A stretch of DNA of 64,000 nucleotides from Oidiodendron maius Zn. Lineage: Eukaryota; Ascomycota; Leotiomycetes; Myxotrichaceae. The notes under the pieces were generated by a model, which saw only the letters and a list, made by a program, of their open reading frames with translations, was not told where the DNA came from and did no database searches. Made by a program: the position numbers and the translations under genes. The stretch is from positions 1,674,001-1,738,000 of the forward strand of contig KN832870.1 of NCBI GenBank assembly GCA_000827325.1. Direction: 5' to 3'. This document shows positions 22,899-33,425 of the stretch, in pieces. The number at the start of each line of letters is the position of its first letter. The stretch's first letter is position 1.

Positions 22899-24063
22899 TT
22901 ACTTACTCTTTGTAGCCTTGTCATCGCACCAATACCAGAGGTTCTTTGCTAAATCTTTGTCTTGGGATATCTTGGACGTTGAATGTTCAGTGGCAATGGG
23001 GACAAAGTATTTCCCTTTGTGGTCACTAGATTCCACATCTGGAGATGTAGCCAGATACAGAGCTGTTGCAGCGCCGTCTGCCGGTGATTGACCAATGACC
23101 TTGAACAGACCCTTAATGGCCTCACCTGCTATTGTGCCGAAGAGATCTTTCCAGCTATCCATGGCATCAGTTGGAACACTGTAAATATTAGTCTACCTCT
23201 AGCTGCCTTGGAGTAGAAGTTCTTGTATACTTCTCTGATGTTCTGGAGGTATAGGACGACTTACTTTCCAGGAAAGAAGCAATTTACATATACTTTAGAA
23301 GAACCCCTCTTCTCAAGACGATGGGCCAGCTCTCTAGTAAATAGGACACTGCCTAGCTTACTAACTGTTCTTAGCATTAACCCCTAAGAACTGACGAATT
23401 TCAGAGTACCTCCTTGCATAGCGCCAACAAGAGTCTACAGATGCAGGACTCTTGACTGGCGTGGGAGATAGGAGTAGATCAAAGTTCAATTCCTGGCACG
23501 CCAAATGAAATGACGAGCCTGTAATCACGACCCTGGAGCTGCCATATTGTGCAGCCGTGATTTCTAATTTAGGGACGAGGATGTTTGTCAAGACAAATGT
23601 CCCAACGACGTTTGTTGCGAAGATCGTTTCTATGCCTTGTGGTGAGAGAGCATATTCTTTTACCGGAGGTAGACCTATTTTTATGTCAACAAGATATTCG
23701 CATAACAAGTGACCAGAATGTGCACTTACCAGCATGGTTGAATAACATGTCGAGCCTGTCCAGCCTCCGCAACAACTCATCTGCGACTTTCTTAACCTCT
23801 GCCATGTCGCCGAGATTACAAGCAATAAATTCCACTCTGGCGTGGACATCTTGCGCTTGGCTCTCCTCCCAGTACGCAATGGAGTCTTGGAACTTCGTTG
23901 CACTTCGAGCTATAACATATACCTTTGAGATATCATGTAGCAGGAGTTGGGCAACGATTTCCTTCCCGAGTCCAGAGTTTCCTCCGGTACAGACCGCAAC
24001 CTTGTCTTTCAAGGATGGGATGTCTTTGAGGTCGAAATTGCGATGTGTTATCAGGCCACTCAT
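22899..24063 (-). CDS. Short-chain dehydrogenase/reductase (retinol-dehydrogenase-like)
   Basis: Four exons: 24063-23730, 23674-23410, 23360-23265 and 23178-22899; 324 residues. Classical SDRs use NAD(P)H for alcohol/ketone interconversion. Cofactor motif TGGNSGLG is at 26-33. The NNAG-equivalent reads NHAG. The catalytic Ser is in VVITGSSFH, and the catalytic YxxxK is Tyr197-Lys201 (YARSK), created exactly by the exon 2-3 splice. FFPG follows, typical of the retinol-dehydrogenase/WWOX-like group. Asn-to-His in NHAG is an uncommon change. The substrate is unknown. The terminal KATKSK runs into GTAAGTAA at the stop, so a further 3' exon cannot be ruled out. Not linked to an obvious secondary-metabolite cluster. 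Confidence 0.88.
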
Positions 24064-24699
24064 CTTCACGATTTGAAATATTAGTCAATTGAGAAGCCAA
24101 AATGATACCTCAATCTGCCTCTGTATTATTTTTCTTGTTCCTGAATAAGGAGTTGACGTAGGTTGACGTCGTCGCTGGGGCTCGGCAGCAGCCGCCACGA
24201 TTACCTATAGATCTGCAGTGTGGATGAACCCCCCTGGTTGTGTGAGAGAGCATCAACAATCGTAATACTCGGGGGAGGGTGGCTGATATTGTAAAAGACA
24301 TACACATTATACTTAATAACTCATTAAATGACAAGTTACTAATAGAAAAACGATGAAATAGGAGACCAGCAATGCATGTTATCTTCTAAATAGGTCTTCC
24401 TGAAATATAAATTGCAGTAAGAACCGTAAGTAAGAGTAATGTAAGAAAACATAGACAGTCTTGTCTGTCCTATTTTGTCTTGGCAGCAATACTACAAGCT
24501 TTTGAGCCGTTGGTCCAGATCAGTTGCCAGCCGGGTTGACGATAAGCGATAAGGAGCTAAATTGGGTCATGGAGCTCATTGTCGTCACTAAATTATGTCT
24601 GCAGAAATTCTCCTATCAATATTTCCAACCCACGGAATCAAAATGCATCTAAATAACCAGTTTAATTGGGTGGTTTTGGGCCCTTAAAGGCGCATCATA
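24064..24699. promoter_or_regulatory. Divergent intergenic region, SDR and KRE9-like gene
   Basis: 636 bp, AT-rich, between divergent starts. No gene. A TATA-like element is not clear. Confidence 0.45.
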
Positions 24700-25564
24700 A
24701 TGCGCTCTCCACCTGCCCTGCTCCTCCTTGCTCTTCCCTTCGCCATCGCCGAGCCGAAGTTCGTATCTCCGGTTGCAGGTTCGACAATATCTGCCGGGAC
24801 TATCACCGTGACATGGGAAGACGGAGGGAATGCACCGTCAATATCTAACCTTAATTCCTACCAGCTATTACTCTTTACCGGCTCCAATACCAGACCCTTC
24901 CAACTGGCAGACTTGAAGGCGGGGTCATTTTCTGGGAGCAATTCGCTATCGGTTACAATATCATCGAGTGTTGGAGGCTCATTCCCGGAAAATGCATAGT
25001 GAGTTCTGATTGCCGCACTTCTGATGCTCTGGACTGACTCGTGCCCACAGCTTTCTTGGGATGATTGCCACCTCCGGTTCAGGGACCCTCACTGTCTTTT
25101 CAGACCGGTTTAGCATCAATGGGATGACAGGAATATTCCCGCCTGCTATTGAAACAGATCTCGCCAGCATTTCAGGCATAAAAGGACCACGACCCGTGAA
25201 TGTGGAAGCTGACGAGAGGCAAGAAGTACCAGCTGGCCAGGAAGCATCATTTGCTATTCCTTATGGCCAGCAGACCGGCCTGACGAAGTACGCTCCCATG
25301 CAGAAAGTTCCAGTAACTAAGATCACAGCTACTAATACAGCCCCACTTTATCCATCTTCGTCCGTCGTTTTTGCCTCGATGTATCTGCCGAATCCGTCAG
25401 TCCTGACTACGTTGACGAAATCTCAAACTTTTGTGGCTGCGAGCCATCCTAATACCGTAAGGATCCTGAATATTTTCCATTGCGAGGCTGACCCTCAATA
25501 GGCACCGCATGTATCGCATCCAACAGATGCTATGCAGAGATTTTTGAACCGTTGGAAAGATTAA
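24700..25564 (+). CDS. KRE9/KNH1-family cell wall protein
   Basis: Three exons (24700-24998, 25051-25456, 25502-25564); 255 residues. KRE9/KNH1 proteins are secreted and needed for beta-1,6-glucan assembly in yeast. A signal peptide (MRSPPALLLLALPFAIA) is followed by FVSPVAGSTISAGTITVTWED, the usual N-terminal Ig-like domain of this family, then a central SGTLTVFSDRFSINGMTG. The last 21 codons come from an exon seen only if the GTAAGG donor at 25457 is used, giving TDAMQRFLNRWKD, which matches the family's C-terminal end; reading through that donor gives an unconvincing tail (stop at 25499). No GPI signal is seen. Confidence 0.85.
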
Positions 25565-27879
25565 GAAAGTGGAATCTTCGTATTGGAATTTTAGCGGATA
25601 TAGAATGCATACTCACACGAGTGGAATTCGGATTAAAATAGACAAGGCAGAAGGTTTTGACATCTGGCTATGATATGCGTTTAGAATATTTGTACATGGT
25701 ATTACAACACTTTAGGTGTATTTCTATATACTTCGCTCGGGAAAAGCATATATTAGAATGCTTTTACTAAGCTTCGCCATGTATCTGACGCTCACCATAT
25801 CGATCAGATTATGGTAGTCACGTAATTGGATACACGAGGAGTCTAGACTTCCCAACAAAATCTCGTGCAGGCAAGGATGTGAGCACAGTGGGAGAATAGG
25901 GGTTTCCTCGTATGGCTAATGCATCGCATCAGGTGATACTAGGACCAGCGCCAGGAATGTTTATTCTTAGTCTACATCTGTCTCATACGAGGCCAAGAAA
26001 GATCTGCGGCTCTTGGGGCAACGTACATACCTTAACTGTATTTGACAGGTGAGGCTCACTTGTCAAGTGACCTATACGATGCAGCCTTTGCAGTCGTTCC
26101 TAATGGCCGCTGATTCGACCTGCACTGGTGGCAAACCTACAGCTGCAGTATGCGGCTGTCGCGAAAGACGTCGCATGCAGAAATGCAGACACATAGCCTC
26201 CACGCCAGTCGGGGCCTTTGCCACGTTCCCCAAGTGCTGAAGGGGGGCCTATCTACCCAACTAGGTGGAAGACCCATACTTAGGCGCAGGATGCGGTATT
26301 ACTAGAAAACAAGAGCAAGGGCCTAAGAGTGGCATGGAGATCACTGAACCCGACCTGTGGCTCATGGATCTTCAGCTCTGCGGCAGACCCAAAGGAGATG
26401 GCAAAAGCTCAAGGATCCCCCGCAAATTCCGTGCAATGAATGGGCCTCATCACATTATATGGCCTAAGACGACAATCCCCTTCCTGCCCAACTGATACCC
26501 CACAAACCAGACCACACTGGCGAGACTGCTCGTAAGACAGACAAGAGGATGACTGTAACGCCGGAATAATTCGTCCTTCGACATCACACGACACAAGGCA
26601 GGTAGGATCAGCAGAGCGGAGTTGTAGCCGGCATTTGCCCCGCGGCTCAATCTACTTGTACCCCAAATACGCCGCGCTGGAGCTAGAACTGGCACTTCCT
26701 GTCCCATGAGCTCGAAGCGTCGAGATTCCCCCTTCGGTTGCAGGACCCTGCATACTTTATATACTGCACCGGGGGTGTCTTTGCATGGTCCCAGCAGGCC
26801 CTCTACAACATTTCATGCCATTATTACTATTACTGCTTGCACGTCGCGCCTTCGCAATCTCTCGGTCGGGGGGACTTAATCCCGCGAAGGGAATTACTCG
26901 AATATAGCCGCTGCGGGGCACAGACAGCCGCTGGTCCGTATAACAGAAGGCAGTCCCAAACAATCGTGAGGGTTTCGGTGACATAGGGAAGGGTAGATCA
27001 GTGCCTATAAGGAGATCAGAGCGGACGCGGTTTTGGGCAAGCCTGGACGCCGGGCATGATTCGGGGAGGATCTGGATCATACAGTGCTGGGACCATATGC
27101 ATTTGAGCCTCGGCATCGACGGATCTGGACGATAATATAACTGGGTACTGCGTTTGTGGCCAGGTAAGCAACGACGATTCTCCTTATCGTCTCTTTTTCC
27201 CCCTTGGATTACTGTTTCCATCCGGGCATCGAGATATCCATCGCTGACCATCTCTGCCTTATCCAGATACTAGGCGTTCATCTGGGTATTTGTCGATTGC
27301 TGCCCCGCTCACGCTTGAACCTCGGGCAAACCGTTAGGAATATCAACCTTCTGTCAACTCTCTCGCAGCATCCGTATCTCATTGTAGATACTCACCGTCG
27401 TCCCTGCAACGATCGCCGACAGAGCCTGAACAACTCGCGGGATCTGTGACAACCTCCGAACGCCACTGCCTAGACCAGTTTGCATATCGAGGAGACCCCC
27501 CGGCCTGTGTCGACTCTGTCTTAGCCTGACCGGCGCTTTTCGCACACCAACCCCGGAAGGCCAGCCAGCAAGTCAGACTCCACAGTGCCACAGTGCACGC
27601 GCCCAGACAGAGATCTCTCACCCTGGCAAATCAAAGCTAGACGGCCACTTGCAACGGAAAGGAAGGCTATTCTCTGCTTGTCTTCTGCTTCCTCTCTCTC
27701 CCTCTCTCTCTTGTCAACCATCCTCGAGAATATGCCCCGGCTGTGGACTCCAGAGGAAGCATTCATTGTCAAGCCGCCACGGCCGCGGCTCCTACGAGTC
27801 GACCGGACCTCGTACTGTACACGATAGCCCTCGGGATATCACCCGTTTACGCTCTTGGTATTGCAGATTTTTTGGACTC
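25565..27879. other. Long gene-poor region before the cyclin
   Basis: 2.3 kb with no supported gene. The first 0.6 kb is AT-rich; from about 26000 the base composition becomes balanced to GC-rich, with a CT-rich run at 27691-27712. The second half is probably promoter and a long leader of the cyclin gene. Frames such as 26757-27251 (-) show no domain and no splice partners. Confidence 0.45.
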
Positions 27880-28896
27880 ATGTCGTCTGCAGCCTTTGTC
27901 AATGGGACGGAGCCAATCCACGACTCCGTCGACACCTTTGTTCTGCCTCCGCGGCCTGATCCCTCAGAAGACAAAGGCCTTGCGTTCCCTTCGCCGAACG
28001 ACGAGGCCGATAACACACCGCCCTCTCCAGCAAGCCTCGATGTCTTCACCCTCACACCTGTGACGGCTCTGAAGTTGCTCTGTGGGGGGATTGAGGCCCT
28101 GGTCCGGATCACTGGAGAGTAAGATGTCTACACCCCACCTCTCTCAGCATGTGCTGACAATATATCTAGTATCCCTCCAACCCCTCCCCCAACCTTCTCA
28201 ACCCCTCCGAATATGCGAGGCATGCAGGCCGAGAAGGAAAGCATAGCGAGGAGTAATTCATTTACGAGCCTGGACCTGCAACGACTGCGGACACTGTCAG
28301 GCTCGAGTGGCGGCTCAGAAGAATTCGACGGAGTGAGCTTCCGTAAATCTCCCACGGATAGCCCTGCGTTAACGCCGATGGAGCCATACGTTATCATTGG
28401 GGACAATGCCGAGCCCTTGAATGTCCAGCACAGCGCCATCACGCGCAAGTTCTACTCCAAACATCCCCCTCCAATATCACTGGAAGACTACCTCATGCGT
28501 ATACATAAGTTCTGCCCAATGTCAACCGCCGTCTACCTCGCAACTAGCCTCTACATACACAAACTTGCAGTGGATGAGCGAGCCATCCCAGTTACTCGTC
28601 GCAATTGTCACCGGCTGATCTTGGCAGGTCTGCGTGTGTCAATGAAAGCTCACGAGGATCTCAGCTATCCACACTCCAGGTTCGCTCGGGTCGGAGGGGT
28701 GAGTGTGCACGAGCTTGGGAGGTTAGAAATTAGTTTCTGCTTTCTAACTAACTTCGAATTTAAGACAAGCAAGGATGCACTCCTTCAACATGCAATTAGC
28801 CTCAAGAAGATGGCGTCTCTCCAGGGTTCGATGAATTTCGTCCCAACTATGCCACTGATGCCAAAGAATAAATCTCAAGAACTTATGGGAAGTTGA
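27880..28896 (+). CDS. PHO80-like cyclin
   Basis: Two exons (27880-28118, 28170-28896) with a 51 bp intron; 321 residues. PHO80/PCL cyclins activate the CDK Pho85, chiefly in phosphate signalling. The first 165 residues are disordered and Ser/Pro-rich. The cyclin fold occupies about 180-305: SLEDYLMRIHKFCP, AVYLATSLYIHKLA, a helix with RLILAGLRVSMKAHED and RVGGVSVHELGRLEISFCFL, the family signature. A GTGAGT inside this signature (28700) resembles a donor, but reading through preserves the conserved sequence, so it was not used. Which subgroup member (PHO80 or PCL6/7) cannot be told. Confidence 0.88.
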
Positions 28897-30483
28897 AAGC
28901 TACTAGATAGTGAAGATAAGGTTGGATATGAGAACATCTAGACTCAAGCTCACGCATTGGATGCTGGAAACCAATTCTGCTTTTGGATTTTGGATTTTGG
29001 GCGCACCATTGCTCCAAACTGGTATTCTAGTTTTACTAAGAATTAGTTCTCTAGCTTTAGAGTAATAGTATCTATACCCCGTAGAGTCTAGGAAATTATT
29101 TGAATACAAGTATTTATGAGCAATATTTTCGACACTAGATAATATCTTATACTATCTACTATCTGGGCCTTAACCAAGTTGTAGTCTAATTATATACCAG
29201 AAGGTAGCATTGGTACTTACATCTCCTTTTACTCTAAGAGGGGACGTACCTTAGTCCCTGGTACCAAACTTGTACACATTGCTGTGTCTGGTATCATAAT
29301 CAAACGAGAAATTGCAAGCAAATTCTTAGATACGGATATAATGCTCTTGCACGCAACCGAAACAATTTCTTTGTAGGACACGTAGTCACCACTTTTATCG
29401 ACCTAACCCCTAAATTTCTTTGAAATTTCATGAATATCAAAATTCATCTCATCTAGCTCCATACATAGAACTGCCGGCTACTTCTCTAGTGGACCTTTCT
29501 GCAGATGGACTCTCTCTATCCAATGTCTTTCTACATTCTTTGCTCTCTAGCTTAGATTAACTGAGCTATATGGGAGTCTACTTGTTATCCCTTACCCTGG
29601 AGATTTGGGTTTAGGACGAGATTGGGCTCATGCTTCCAACATGACCCTTCCACGTGTTAAATCACAATTCCCAAGTACGCTTAGCGTGGATACGTGTCGT
29701 GCATCATTGTCATCCTCACTCGTTCGGCACATATATCTCGGCCAAATCTGACTTACGATATAGTTCGCCTTCATGAGTCCGGGACCATGTAAACTTTAAA
29801 GAAACTAGACATTGAGATATTAATATTATTAATTCCATGTTTGAAGATGATTGGTTTGATAATGAGCAACTAGACGATGGCTACGCTGATAATTTGATGA
29901 AATCTCCTGCCTCGCTCACAATAGTCACTGCGAGGTCCATCAAAATGACTTTCTTAGACCGACTATCCGAGATCCTATTTCGCAAAAAAATTCAAAAATT
30001 TCGCCTTACGTGACTTGTATGATAACTGCAATACGGGAGAGAGGTTGCATTCCTAGGACGACAGTTCAATCGATAGGAGGGCTAAATATAGTGGAAAGTC
30101 AGTAAATACACTGGGAAGCTATTAACGCATAAGATTCCAGCCCTAAACTAATATGTATAACCATTTCCATTACTGAATTGTAACACTGTCAGAGGCGGCA
30201 GCTTTTCGTTTACGGCACTTTCAATCGCAAATTTAAACTGCTCATCAATCCATATCATAAGGGAGGTTTAGATGCCAATTCTGTTAGCTGATCGCAATTA
30301 CCCCACCGTGGGGTTGAGCGTGATCACGTGTGTGTGTGTTGCGCGATTCCCTTTTATCTGAAGTTCAGCGTTCTTTTCTTTCTCCTGTTCCATTGATTGA
30401 CAACCAAGTATTGCAACCAAGAAGTGTGCCGTCGCTCAAGAGGCGTGTCCATCCCACTTCAGAGGCATGATCTCCAAGTCCCG
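28897..30483. other. AT-rich intergenic region
   Basis: About 1.6 kb of AT-rich sequence, richest around 29100-30180, with no frame above chance and no terminal repeats. It may be decayed intergenic DNA. The last 150 bp probably contain the aminopeptidase promoter; a TG run sits at 30329-30340. Confidence 0.45.
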
Positions 30484-30744
30484 ATGCTATCCGCCAGCAT
30501 ATCTCTAGTTCCGACTCGGCACCTTCTGTCTACCCCACTACACCACTACTTGAAGAGAAGCACGAGGATAATTAACACAGGCGCAACCTTCCAAAGACAG
30601 TTCCCTTGTTTGCAGCATATACACTACACTGCTCCTGGGAGACCATCTGCAACAGCAAGACGAATCTCTGTCATTAATCTCTCGTGCTCTCTACACAATA
30701 TCTCCATCGCAACAAGACCTCTGAAGCTAGAAATAAAGGATAAA
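30484..30744 (+). other. Possible N-terminal mitochondrial extension of aminopeptidase P
   Basis: In-frame open sequence from ATG 30484 to the usual start at 30745, 87 codons. It begins [20 protein letters not shown], is rich in Arg, Ser, Thr and Leu and has no acidic residue until just before the second start. If transcription starts upstream of 30484 this would encode a longer, mitochondrial form; otherwise it is 5' UTR. Confidence 0.4.
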
Positions 30745-32354
30745 ATGGCAGATTTTGAAGCTGTTCTGAAGGCCAAATACCCGGCGAAAGCTCATGCAAG
30801 AAGGGTCGTTGAATATATTAGAAAAAAGAGCCCACATGCTGCGGGGACGCTCTACCTCGAAGGCCAGAAGACCCGAATGATTGAGGACAATGACGAACCA
30901 ATGCCGTTTCGGTAGGACAATTCCGCACTGATTGCATAGCAAAGCTAATATGAAGACGTTAGGCAGAGAAGATTCTTCTACTACATGACAGGCTGCAACC
31001 TCCCAGACTCCTACTACACATATGACATCGCTACAGACAAAAGCACGCTCTTCATCCCACCCACCGACCCCGAATCCGTCATGTGGGCTGGCCTTCCCCT
31101 CTCTCCCTCCGAAGCCCTCCAGAAGTACGACGTCGATGCCGTACAAACCACCAATGAGGTCGCAGCGCACCTCGCGCGCCCTAGCACCAACAGCACCGTG
31201 TGGGCCATCGCGAACCAGGTCTCGGACCACATTACCTTTTTACAGTTCCAGGACAAGGACTTCTCGTTGCTGAAGGAGGCCATCGAGGAATGCCGAGTCG
31301 TGAAAGACGAGTATGAGATCGCGCTGACGAGGAAGGCGAATGCGATTTCTACGATCGCGCACACAGCGGTTTTGAAAGCCGTCAAGAAGGCTGCGAACGA
31401 GCGGGAGCTCGAGGCGCTATTTATCGAGAAGTCGATTGCGAATGGGGCAAGGGAGCAGTCCTATCATTCTATTGTCGCGAGTGGGACAGCGGCGGCGACG
31501 TTGCATTACGTGAATAACCATGAGCCTATGACGGGGAAGTTAAATCTGTTACTGGATGCGGGCGCAGAGTATGGTTGCTACGCTTCAGATATTGTGCGTG
31601 TATTTCTGGGATAATCCGAATTCAGAGGAAATCGGTAGTAGTAGGATATGCTAACATTGCGTCCAGACTCGAACGTTTCCCATAAATGGGAAGTTCAGCA
31701 CAGAGAGCAGAGCAATTTACGACATCGTCCTGAAGATGCAGGAAGCATGCATTACCATGCTCAAGGCTGGTGTGCTCTGGGACGATGTCCATCTTGCAGC
31801 TCACAAGATCGCTATCGATGGATTACTTGCCTTGGGCATCTTGAAAGGGGATAAAGAAGCTATCCTCAAGGCGCGAACTAGTGTGGCATTCTTCCCACAT
31901 GGTCTGGGCCATTATCTAGGAATGGATACTCATGACACTGGTGGACACCCTAATTACGAAGATAAGGATACCATGTTCAGGTATTTAAGAGTCAGGGGAA
32001 CGTTGCCTGCTGGCAGTATCATTACTGTGGAGCCAGGAGTAAGCTGTCTAAGTGCTCAATAAGACCTTTTGTTAATTGCTAACTGTACTGCAGATCTATT
32101 TCTGCCGCTTTATCATTGAACCTTATCTTAAGGATTCAGTTCATTCTGCGTTTATAGATGCCGACGTGCTCGACAAATATTGGGAAGTTGGAGGGGTTCG
32201 CATTGAAGGCTAGTTTTTCTGTTCCCGTATCGATGTTAGGTGATGAATCTGACAACGAATAGATAATATCTTAATCACGAAAGACGGCTATGTCAATTTG
32301 ACTACCGCTGTGAAGGATGTTACGGAAATGGAAGAGATTATCAACGGCTCGTAG
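30745..32354 (+). CDS. pepP: Xaa-Pro aminopeptidase (aminopeptidase P, M24B)
   Basis: Five exons: 30745-30911, 30963-31593, 31667-32038, 32094-32208 and 32263-32354; 458 residues. Aminopeptidase P removes an N-terminal residue preceding proline using two Mn2+ ions. All metal-ligand segments are visible: [21 protein letters not shown] (two Asp), HGLGHYLG (His), TVEPG (Glu) and GGVRIED (Glu). An N-terminal aminopeptidase P domain has [15 protein letters not shown] and [15 protein letters not shown]. The last intron (32209-32262) needs a GC donor to keep the RIED ligand motif. The frame is open further upstream with an ATG at 30484, adding 87 residues that look like a mitochondrial presequence; the start at 30745 matches typical fungal PepP. 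Confidence 0.92.
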
Positions 32355-33425
32355 ATGTAGATGAGAGCTAAAATTAATTCAGTGTTGTATATGGAATGCA
32401 CTTTCTCATTTTCTGCAGCTGGATCTGATTGACCTGGGATGTGGAGTAGCAGGTGAGTGAAAGGTCATTGTGCTCCAAACTCCTGAATGCGCCTCCAATA
32501 AGCCGGTGGATAATGAAGCCGGTCCTTTGCACTCCCTGCGAAGGGCTACATGGAAACCAATCAGTTAAGTAGGAAATTAGCCCTTGTATCTTGCTGGGCT
32601 CTCCATTCTGTATTTACAAACGCTTTTTCCATCATTCCATGCATATTTCAAACTGCTTGAATTTCTATGCCGAGAATGAACAACGAGTAGAAAGATGCAT
32701 TAGATCTGTAGATATTCAATCACATGAAATTGCTTTTCGCAGTATGTACCGTTAATATGGTAAATAGAATGAGGAGGAAGAATAAAGCCGTTCGATGTGG
32801 CCGGCAATGAAATACATTTTTAATCCTTACATTCCTTAGTGCTGATAAAGCGCCTCCCTTTTATTTCGCATTCTCCTCGAATTTATCGTGTTGATGTGAA
32901 CGATGTTTAAGACAATTTACGCATAAAGCACAAATCTATATCTGTAATCTGTACTGTGAAACCTAAATCCCTTAGCGATCATTCGTTGTTTTCCACTGTC
33001 CGCCAAGCACATACTCGTCCAGCCCGTCGCCAATTAAGGATATTTATCAAATTTATTTGAAAACTCGTCTTCAGATATGTAGTGGAATGACTTTACTTAC
33101 CTCTAGAGAGAAATTTCTCCGCAGAGATTTGACGTCTCTGTAACAGATAATTAAATACACAGCCAGCCATGAGAAACTGAGGACTTCCACCTTCAAATAC
33201 CTCTCATCTCTAAGCAAATCGTCTTTCTAATATGTACGCGAATCTTTGGCTATACTGGTCTCAAATGCCCAGGTGGATGCAATATGTAAATCACGTGAAT
33301 ACACTCAGATTCACCCGAAGACTACTGTCCACGAGTCACTTTTTCTGTGAAGAGTCCTCTCACATAATACTAAGTCCAACTATGCTTCACAATTTCTAAC
33401 TTCTTCACGCAAATGCGAGACCAAA
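32355..33425. other. Intergenic, no gene seen
   Basis: 1.07 kb, AT-rich, between two plus-strand genes. Presumed 3' UTR of aminopeptidase P and kinase promoter; no frame or RNA gene supported. Confidence 0.55.

Noticed and set aside
26757-27251. 164-codon minus frame in the gene-poor block
   Set aside because: No domain, no splice partners, composition not protein-like.
28700-28764. Donor- and acceptor-like pair inside the cyclin
   Set aside because: Splicing would delete the conserved VGGVSVHELGRLEISFCFL signature.
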